A stretch of DNA of 64,000 nucleotides from Zygnema cylindricum (taxonomy: Eukaryota > Streptophyta > Zygnematophyceae > Zygnematales > Zygnemataceae): positions 64,001-128,000 of the forward strand of contig JBBHKE010002624.1 of NCBI GenBank assembly GCA_037447655.1. Direction: 5' to 3'. The notes under the pieces are model-generated. The model had not been told where the DNA came from and did not search any database. It saw only the letters and a program-made list of their open reading frames with translations. Position numbers and translations under genes: made by a program. Shown here one piece after another: positions 43,148 through 52,219 of the stretch. The stretch's first letter is position 1. Each line of letters begins with the position of its first letter.

Positions 43148-44483
43148 GTTGCGGCATATGCATCTAGATAGATTAAAAAATTTGAAGAAAATTGGAATAG
43201 TGGATAAAATTAAGTTTAGAGATGATGAAACTGTAAATGATTGCAGTGGTAAATGATTGCAGTGGGTGTGCCCACGGGAAGATTTATAGACTTCCATTAC
43301 CAAAGGCATCCACATTTAGAAAAGAGAAAGTAATGGATCTAATTCACACTGATGTTTGAAGACCTGCAAGGTATGCTTCACATTGGGGGAAAAGTTTGAG
43401 GACTTGCTAGTTATGCTTCACATTGGGGGAAAGATGGATGCTAACCATCACAGATGATTTGTCTATATACACTAAGGTATACTTTTTTAGACATAAGTCA
43501 CAAGTATTAGGATAGTTGAAATAATATAAAATATGGAATGATAAATTACATGAGAGCTTAATAAACGAAATAATAAGTGATAATGGAAAAGAATACACCT
43601 CAAAATAACTTGAATAATTTCTTAAAAGAGAAAGAATTCATCATGAAAAAATTGTTCCCTTACAATCCGGAACAATATTGAGTAACAAAAAAATTAAACC
43701 AAACTCTATGGGATATGTCCAAAAGTATTCTAACCGATAAGAGGATACAATTGCAATTTTGGGCTGAGTCTATGAACTACGCTAACTTTATCAAAAACCG
43801 AGTCTTAGCTTTGGCAAATAAATAGGAAACTCCCAATGATAGGTGGACAATAAGAAAACCAGATTTGCCTAGTTTGAGAGTTATCGGAAGATAAGTCTAC
43901 AATTTATATTCAGATATAGCTAAAAAAAAGCTAGAGGGAAGAGAGAAACGCTAGAGGGGAGAGGGAAACGAGGATATCTGGTAGGATATGATGAAAGCAC
44001 TAAATAATACCAAGTGTATGATATGAAAAAAAAAAAAAAAAATTTGGTAAAATACATAGTGGTGATGAATGAAGAAAAGTCCATTGATCCATTTTAATAT
44101 TACAAGAAAGTCAAGATCAGATTTATATTAGATTAGGTTTCTATTTTTTAACTTTGGAATAAGTAAGAAGAAAGATAAAGAAATAGAAGAATTTGCAGGT
44201 TTACCAAAGGAGGAGGAAAGAACAATATCCGAGATAACTCCCTAAGATGAGGTGGAAATCGGAGAAAGACTTGATGAGATACAGAAATTGGGAGAAACGG
44301 GAGCTGAAAATCCTCCTAAACGAAACCCGAGGATGCCTTCAATACTGTTGTCCATAGCCTATTTCAGCCATGGACTACACACGGAAGCACCACAGACTGC
44401 CCCTCAAACACCTGTGTTTCAGACAGCACAAATTACTCCACAATAAATAAAAATCCCTCAAAATGCTCCAATACGCAGAATAC
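43148..44483 (+). pseudogene. copia integrase of H
   Basis: HMHLDRLKNLKKIGIVDKIKFRDDE, then CSGK and a duplicated GTAAATGATTGCAGTG, CAHGKIYRLPLPKAS. The core follows in broken frames with a second local duplication (GCTTCACATTGGGGGAAA at 43375 and 43415), TITDDLSIYTKVYFF, SDNGKEYTSK near 43578-43610, LADKRIQLQFWAESMNYANFIKNRV near 43725-43800, RWTIRKPDLPSLRVIG, GYDES, and a Pro/Gln-rich linker (44252-44446). Multiple stops, and a poly-A run at 44027-44041. Confidence 0.82.
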
Positions 44484-45719
44484 TATAGACATTATAAGCT
44501 CTCAAAGTTACAGCCAAATCCACCAAGGAATCTAGAAGATATAAGCTCCAGAGTTTCACAAAAACAACTAACAACTTCACAAACTAACCACTTAGACCTC
44601 TCACGGAATCTTACACAAATAATACAATAGAATGGAACTGCACACACATATAGATTCTATATGATAGAATAACTTCACAAAGTTTCACATGAAAACACCA
44701 AACAAGGTGATCACACCAACAAGTCAAAGATACAGAAAACAGTCTGCCATTGCTTTGATAATACTTGACTGTGATACTCAAAATATTCTAAGTCCTACAA
44801 GTTGTACTCAGAAAGTTCACTACTAAATGTACGGAGGCATACCAGCCGTACGGTATCTACCATCTACCTAAACTATTGTAAATATACCCGAATAGTTCGA
44901 GGTATGTGAGATTGAACAAATCTACACTAATAAACTAGCTAGCAAAAAGACAAACCGACAAACCTATGTGGAACAGAATATTTACACCGACATCTCCACA
45001 ATCTTCGTACGTCAAAAACCAAGCTACCACTAAGCAACACCTAAACAAATATCATTACTCAGAATCAAAACTATTCATATTATCCGCAGCTGCGACAGCT
45101 GCTTTGTCCGTACGGATCATATCAAATTATCCGCAGCTGCATTGACTTGTCTGCATTGCAGCTGCTCCGTATCGGCGGTGCGTATTTATCCAAAATAACT
45201 CCAGCTGCGTTGTCCTGTCTACGTCGCAGCTACGTCGTAGCGGCGGTCCCTATTTCAACATTTCGTTTACTTCACATCGGATCGCTTCGCGATCCGCCGT
45301 CCATTTGTCAATGCTTGTTCACGCCACTCAATGAGTCTTTTACGTCACTTAAATAATATCCGTTCGTTCGCTCCCCGAATCCATGAATCCATTCGAACCT
45401 CCACATTTAATTCCATTGCGCACGAACTATCACAAGCACACAAAATGTCGCGTACGCACGAAATAAACTTTTCAAAATAACACTCCCCCAAAAATTTAGT
45501 TTCGTGCACCCAGAAAACAATATGCTTAGTGAAATGCTATGATGCTATGCTGCGCTAGTTTGCCATCGAAGCCTAGTTTGAATACAATATGTAGTGTGTA
45601 ATATAGTTATCCTGAATGCTGCGCTACTTTGACATCGCAGCTGTAGCAGCTGCTCCATTCTACTCTCAACTTCCCCCTCACAGCCTCATCTACTAAGGAC
45701 TAAAGCATTCAAAACAACA
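44484..45719 (-). mobile_element. Chimeric LTR insertion in H (d)
   Basis: Flanked by a perfect TSD AATAC (44479-44483 and 45720-45724). Removing it would restore the H linker frame, so these borders are firm. Read on the minus strand it begins like F2 LTRs (TGTTGTTTTGAATGCTTTAG) and then shows 3' internal sequence and a polypurine tract (AAATTTTTGGGGGAG, 45485-45500). It ends with an LTR of the E7/31851 type (TGTTATTTTGAAAAG from 45484 down). It is thus not a simple solo LTR but a deleted or recombined element. Confidence 0.75.
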
Positions 45720-45724
45720 AATAC

Positions 45725-46670
45725 CGGCATTAGATTTTGAAGGTGGGAAAAGAAGTAGCAAACGGCTCCAAAAAAAAAAGGTGAAAAACCTACTCAAGAA
45801 TATGTCTCATCCGATGAGCCTCAAACATAATTAGAGGATAAAAATACCCTAGAAAATAGTCGATGGATAAATGCTATGAATGAGGAAATATCATCGATTA
45901 TGGAAGCTAATAGATGGGAGTAAGTAGGTTGTCCAGCAGACCGAAAACGAATTGGATGCAACAGAGTTTTTAAACTTAAGTTAAACCCAAAAAATACCTT
46001 TGAGAGGTACAAAGCTAGATTAGTTGCTAAAGGTTACACTCACAAAAAGGGCATAGACTATGAGGAAACTTTTGCACCGATAGATAGATTTTTTTCAGTC
46101 AAAATCCTCCTAAGTCTAGCCACAACAGAGGATATGGAAATCCATCAAATGGATATTAATACCGCCTTGTTACACAAAGAGTTCCTATACGAAATTTACA
46201 TGAAGCAACTAGAAGGATTCGTGGGAAGTGGGGAGAAGAGCAATGTATGCAAGATGATAAAATCACTCTAAGGGCTTAGGCAAGCCCCGCGTCAATAGAA
46301 TATTAAACAAGACAATTTTTCGACCGGTTAGGGGTATATCAGAATTACTTCAGATCAGAGGATGAGAATGAGGTGATTTTTATTGCTATTTATGTGGTCG
46401 ATTTGTTAATCTTAATCAAGTCTTTAGATAAGATTAACAATCTAAAACAGAATCTAAGAAGTTGGTTTGACACAAAAGAACTCAAATATATTCTGGGAAT
46501 TCAAATGGAGAGGGATAGATGGAAAACAATAATCAGACTTACTCAGAAGCTATTGGAAATATGCTATAAAAAATTTAGATGGACATAGCAAATAGATATA
46601 CTACTCGCATGGATCTCAAAAAAGTCTGAGGGGAGTGAACACGGAGGAATAGTGATAATTGAAGAGTAGA
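45725..46670 (+). pseudogene. copia reverse transcriptase of H
   Basis: LDFEGGKRSSKRLQ linker, [114 protein letters not shown], stop, GLRQAPRQ. The catalytic box reads AIYVVDLLIL (46382-46411), so the first Asp of YVDD is Val and the enzyme is dead. KYILGIQMERDRWKTIIRLTQ follows. Confidence 0.88.
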
Positions 46671-47421
46671 TGGATGCGGAAGAAAGAAATTTTATAGAAA
46701 ACATCCCTTATTGGCAGATTGTAACGAGTTTAATCTACTTTATGAACTATACCCGGCCAAAAATAGCTCCAGCTATAGGTGTCCTCAACAGGAGTCTAAA
46801 TCAACCCACAAAGAGAGACAAGGATAGAGCCAAGAGAGTGATAAATATCTTGTGGGAACAAGGAAACTATTGTTGCATTTGGGAGGGGAGCACGCTGAAA
46901 TCACTATTTCGAGTGATGCCAGTTCTGGAGATGTGCCTCTAAAGCGGTGTACGACTAGATATGTGTTGCGATGTGCCTCTAAAGCTATGTACGATTGGAT
47001 ATGTGTTGCAAATTTGATCTGGTGCATGTTTTTAGAATATCACGCAACAAAAAGTAGTTACTCATTGCACTATAGAGGCTAAATACATGGCTTCTTGGGC
47101 TGCCATCAAAGAATTAATGTGGGTGAAATCTCTTCTTGAAAAACTTGGGTTCATGAAGTATATAACTCAGAATGTTTTTTGTGACATTTAAGTTCTTATT
47201 TCTATTGCAGCTAATCCGAAACATCACTTCAAAGTTAAGTATATAGATATTAGACTAAGCTTTATCAGAAGAAGGTTGAAAAAAAATCATTATTTTTTTT
47301 CATAAATTTGATTAAGAAATGATTGCAAACATGATGACAAAACCATTGCCTTCTTCTAAGTTAATATTTTGCAAAGAAAATTGTGGATTAAAACTGAAAA
47401 GTGACTAGGAATTAAAGGGAG
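46671..47421 (+). pseudogene. copia RNase H domain of H and polypurine tract
   Basis: IPYWQIVTSLIYFMNYTRPKIAPAIGVLNRSLNQPTKRDKDRAKRVI (46690-46845), a frameshift, HLGGEHAEITISSDASSGDVPLKRCTT. A 40-bp tandem duplication (46930 and 46970) repeats the CASKAMYDW segment. CTIEAKYMASWAAIKELMWVKSLLEKLG follows near 47075-47150, FCDI near 47178, HHFKVKYIDIRLSF near 47222-47265, NMMTKPLPSSKL near 47320-47360. The polypurine tract ends at 47421. Confidence 0.85.
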
Positions 47422-47974
47422 TGTTGAAAAGGACTACTTAATTGTTCACTTCTCATTTGGTAAGACTCTACAAAGAGAGAGAGGATCAGAGAAAAACCAT
47501 GGCTCCCTCCTTAGTCACAAGATGGCAGACTAAAATAGAGGATAGTTTACCAAAATGTTTGCATACATGGATTTGATCCTATGTCCCGCATAGTCCAAAG
47601 TTCCCTGCCGCCCTATATATTAAATCGTTGTAGATTGTTGTACACATGGGGTTTGATAAATTAATAAACAGTTGATTGGTGACTAAATCATTCAACGAAA
47701 CAAATTGACGAAAAGGCGCATGTGAACCAATGGCGCGCATGGACGCGAATCGAACCGTGTAAATTTTTTTGATCGGACGGACGTCGTCGCAACTGCGAAC
47801 CCGGAATGAACTTTGGCGGCTTTCGGAGATAAGGTCACGCGATGACACGTGGTGCCACATTATTGAAAACCAGAGAAGATAGGAGGAGCAACCATAGCTC
47901 TTGATCAGGCGTCACCTGGAAAGCCTTGTTCTACAATGGCCGTACAAAAAGTACATCGGCCAATGTATCTTCTT
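47422..47974 (+). repeat. 3' LTR of H (right-truncated)
   Basis: Starts TGTTGAAAAGGACTAC directly after GGAATTAAAGGGAG. 47728-47974 matches the H 5' LTR (31807-31850 joined with 32948-33155). Homology stops at about 47974 with ATCTTCTTG, so the U5 end is missing or replaced. Confidence 0.75.
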
Positions 47975-49671
47975 GACGTGCGATAATTTGAATTGTTACA
48001 CTGTCTATGCGTGTTCACATAAGCACAATATCGTCAAGGTGTTGATTTTTTAGATCGATGCATTCAAAAAAGGAAAAGGGAAATGATGCATCATTTGGTT
48101 GGGCTCAAGCGACTAAATACAAAATATTCAAGTTTACGTTACGAATTATTGTTACGAATTATAATAACTTTGGTACCATTGAGCCGTGATTTGGCGGTCA
48201 ATCTGTTGAAGAGCTTTGACTTTAGAAAATGGATGTCACATTTTTGCCGTGCTTGTGAACGTCGACCGTCTTAAAAAATCAACAATCCCCACGACCGACC
48301 AGCTTTTACAGTAACAAAATTCCAACGACCACATGTAAATAAAATTGTTGCCCGCAAGCCCACTTTCTCATTGGAGTCCACAATGTAAACCATATGGCAT
48401 TTCTCACTGGAGTCCACAATGAACCATATGGCATTTCTCACTGGAGTCCACAATGTAAACCACATGGCATTTAAATCACGTGTACATTTTGGTTTAACAG
48501 TATTTGTTCTTTTTCGTGCGAGTGAAGTTTTTAGTAGGGTTGTGTATCACTAGCCAATTGCCGATAATAATGTTTCCAACTTATCAATAATTGATATATT
48601 GGTTTCATATATAGTTGAAAAAATGATCGCTATGAATTTCCGATGTATCGCGAAAAAAACTATCTACGATCACTTTTTACTTGTATTGGCCGATGAAATG
48701 TGTTGATGAGTGAGATGTGTTGAGTTGTGAATTCTTCCACTATAGTAATCTTTTGTGAGTTGTGAAATTGCAAGTGATCGTATCAATTTTTGTGAAATGC
48801 AATATTTCATATGGTGTAAAACCACATTTACGATACCTCTATTTCCCTATATCATCAAAATTTGCCCTTTACCGTAGTGTGATTCGAATATGACGTCCAA
48901 ACAATCCAAATAAACACAAATTTTGAAGAAAACTAGTAGGCAAGATCGTGGAATCACTTGCAAAATAAATTGGTTTTCATAGTGAAGGAATAACAAAAGA
49001 TAGAGAAAAGAAGACATAATCTAATGAATGTTTTTTTATATATTTTTTTATTTTAAATAGTAATTATATGATGATGCGATGTTAAAAAAACCAACATACC
49101 ATCATAAAGGATAAAAGGGGACTCGATAACATATGGTAAAAGAAAAATCAAAATACTATATTTCAATCCAAACATCATCATTCCATATTCAAAAAAGTAT
49201 GAAAAAAAAATCCTTTATTTCCAAGCCTCAATATTGGAGAAGGTTTGAAGAATCAACTTCCACAAAAACGAAAAATGACTAGAAAAACTACTAAACCATT
49301 TGAACTTCGAGTCCAAATGCGCAAAAGTCAAAACAAAAAATGTACAAACGAAAATACAAAAAAAATCTCCCATCCTACCCTCCTCTCCCTCTCCCTTTCC
49401 CTTTAAGCCTTTTCTAAAGTTATGCCCACAACCCCAAAATTCTAAAATTGGGAATTTGGTGCTTGTATCGAGAATATCTAATTGTGTTACAAAAAAAAAA
49501 AATGAAAAAAGGCAAAATATATATGTCCAAGAAACCCAAAATTCTAAAGTCTCAAAATTTGAGGTACTAGTATCGAAGAATATGTCGTCTCTTATTGTAT
49601 TACAAAAAAAAAAAAAAAGGGCAAAATATCCGTCCAAGAAAAAAATCCATACTTTTAATCGTAAACCTTTC
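47975..49671. other. Non-coding AT-rich region with small tandem repeats
   Basis: No gene recognised. Three tandem units of 34-36 bp (core TTTCTCACTGGAGTCC) lie at 48364-48469. An imperfect duplication of about 110 bp (CCCAAAATTCTAAA ... GTGTTACAAAA ... GGCAAAATAT) lies at 49430-49540 and 49547-49650. The opposed open frames at 49215-49719 follow A/T-rich repeat composition and have no motif. This region may include the 3' UTR of the gene at 49672-54871. Confidence 0.6.
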
Positions 49672-50898
49672 TTAACAAACTCCTGCATCAAGAAAATAAA
49701 TAAAAGAAAAAAAAAGTGAATTTATAAAATAAATAAAAGAAAAATAAGAAAATTTATAAATTAATACAAAGACAATATTGAAGAAAAAAAACAAACAAAC
49801 AAAAGCCTTTTAGACATTTTTGCCAATAAACACAAGTCTTAGCATATACGGCATAGAAAAGAAAGGAGAGAGGGAGAGAGGGAGTGAGAGTGTTCGGAGA
49901 GAGGGTAGAGAGGGAAAAGGACTGGAGAGAGAGAGAGGGAGAAAGAACGAGATAGAAAAAAAGAGAAAGGGAGAGGGAGAGTGGGAGGGAGAGAGGGAGA
50001 GAGGGAGGGAGAGAGGGAGAAAGTGGTAGAGAGGGAGAGAGGGGGAGAGAGGAGAGAGAGGGAGAGAGGGGGAGAGAGATACCTCCAGCATATTTTAGAG
50101 TTTCCCTATCCCCCTCCATCGTTCGCCTTTCTGTAAACCCATAAAACAGTGTTAATCAAAAAGAGCATTAAAAATAAAAATTTAACATAAAAGTGCTCTT
50201 TGATTGAAAAAAAATCGGTTTCAATCTTGAAAACAAATCTTTCAAATCGTCGTAACATTTCGATTGAAAAACGGTTAACTTATTTATTTTTTTTTATATT
50301 TTCCATATTATATCAGGTGCAAACTCCGAAAGTAACCCCCAACATCAACTCCCAAAAATCCTCCCAGAAAACATTCAACAACCTCTAACAAAAAAAAAAA
50401 AAAAAAACCAATAGTCTCGTGAAAAACCTCCCTATTAACCTTCGCAAAAACTTCCCTTAATCTACCAGAAGTCAACTCGAAAACCTTCCCAAAATTTCCA
50501 TTCGCCTCCCCCATACCTTCAAAACCCTCCCCCCCCCTTTCCCCAACACCCACCCCCTTGTTAAATTTCCACGAAATCCGGGATTCAGCATGTTCCACAC
50601 TGGGGAAAATTGGGGAAAATTGAGCCGACCGGAGCTTGAACTTGGGACACCTCACTTAAAACTGTGCGTTCACAAACCACTGCACCACCAGCTCGATGTA
50701 GAGCCTCGCGGGTCCGTGCCTATTTATTTCGGGCGGCTTCGAGTATGGATATTACCATATTCTACCCCGTACTGAACCGACATCCACGTGCCAATCCAAC
50801 ACCCCCGAACCCCCTCCCAAAACCCTGGTGGTCGTGGTTGGAACCTTGGTTGGTGCCCGGAGCCAAACCCGGACTCTGTCCAAAGTAGCTAGGGAGAG

Positions 50899-50961
<63 letters not shown>

Positions 50962-52098
50962 AAGAGAAAGAGAGAGAGAGAGATAGTGAGTGAGAGCGAG
51001 AGAGAGCGAGGCGGTCGTGGTTCCCACCTTGGCTGCTTCCCGGCATAAAGGCCGGGGTCTGGCCCGGGTAACTGGGTCGGCAGCGGCCGCCGTTGTTCGG
51101 TGGACAGCTCCCGACGCACCGTCGGCCGTACGCGTACGGACGGATCTGCGGACACGTGCACCGCCCGCCGGAGTAGTGGGGGCGGTACGACGGGCAGCGA
51201 CGACGGCGGCGACGGCGGCGGAGGACTAGGGGAGAGGAGAGAGGGAGGGAGAGAGGAGGAGAGGGAGAGGGAGAGGGGAGGGGAGGGAGGGGGGGGGAGA
51301 TGGGAGGGGAGGGAGAGGGGAGGGGAGGGAGAGGGAGAGAGAGGGAGGATGGATAAAAGAAACTGGCAGTTTTCCTTTCATCGATATCCACAAATTTATC
51401 CAACCCTGCAACCTACACTAATTCATGATTTTTGACACTTATGGATGTCAATCGCAAATGTTATAATCGATGATTTCGTAATAATCTAAATAATTTCTTA
51501 ATTATCTAAATAATTTTAATAATTGCCCATTGATCTATACCTGTTGGAAAACTGAGCATTACAAGATGCTGATATATTGTACACTTGAGAGACATTATAT
51601 ATGGGGCATTGAAATATTTAGGAGAGGGGAAAAGAGGGAGAGGGTAAAAGGTGGAAAGAGAAGGGGGGGTGGGGGAGATGGGGAGAGATGGGAAGAGGGA
51701 AGGACATTGGGAGAGGGCAAAAGAGGTATCAGAGGGAATGGGGAGAAATGGCGAAGGTGAGAGAGAGGAGAGGTGTGTGTGTGTGTGAGAGAGAGAGAGA
51801 GGGAGAGAGAAGGAGATAAACCCTAAGAGGAGCAAGGGGAGTGAGAGCGATAGAGAGAGAGTAGAGAGACGAGCAAGGAGAGGGAGCTATAGAGGAAAGA
51901 GGGAAAGCGAGGTGAGAAAGTGAGGGTTGAGAGAGTGAAGAGAGAGAGACCTCTCCCGTCTTCGAGAATTTCCCTGTCCTCCTCCATTGTTTCTCGACCT
52001 GCAAACACAGTATAGTATGGTTCAATAAAATAAAAAGGTATCAAAAAATCGAAGTAAAATTATTAAGTCACAATTTTTTTGCAAATACGACCTACAGA

Positions 52099-52173
<75 letters not shown>

Positions 52174-52178
52174 AGGGG

Positions 52179-52219
<41 letters not shown>

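Larger units (their letters stand above)
31807..47974 (+). mobile_element. Ty1/copia retrotransposon H, host of nest B
   Basis: Plus-strand element with a left-truncated 5' LTR (31807-33547, itself interrupted), gag, protease, integrase, RT, RNase H, polypurine tract (47408-47421) and a 3' LTR starting TGTTGAAAAGG at 47422. The 5' LTR start CGGCGCGCATGGACGC matches 47728 in the 3' LTR. H is interrupted by a solo LTR (31851-32942), element E4 (35229-41941), a solo LTR (42168-43147) and a chimeric LTR insertion (44484-45719). All genes are broken. Confidence 0.82.

Noticed and set aside
48364-48469. CRISPR-like array
   Set aside because: Units are contiguous without spacers, and the genome is a plant nucleus.
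49215-49719. Opposed open frames of 158 and 139 codons
   Set aside because: A/T-rich low-complexity sequence with poly-A runs and an internal duplication. No motif, and the frames are antisense to each other.
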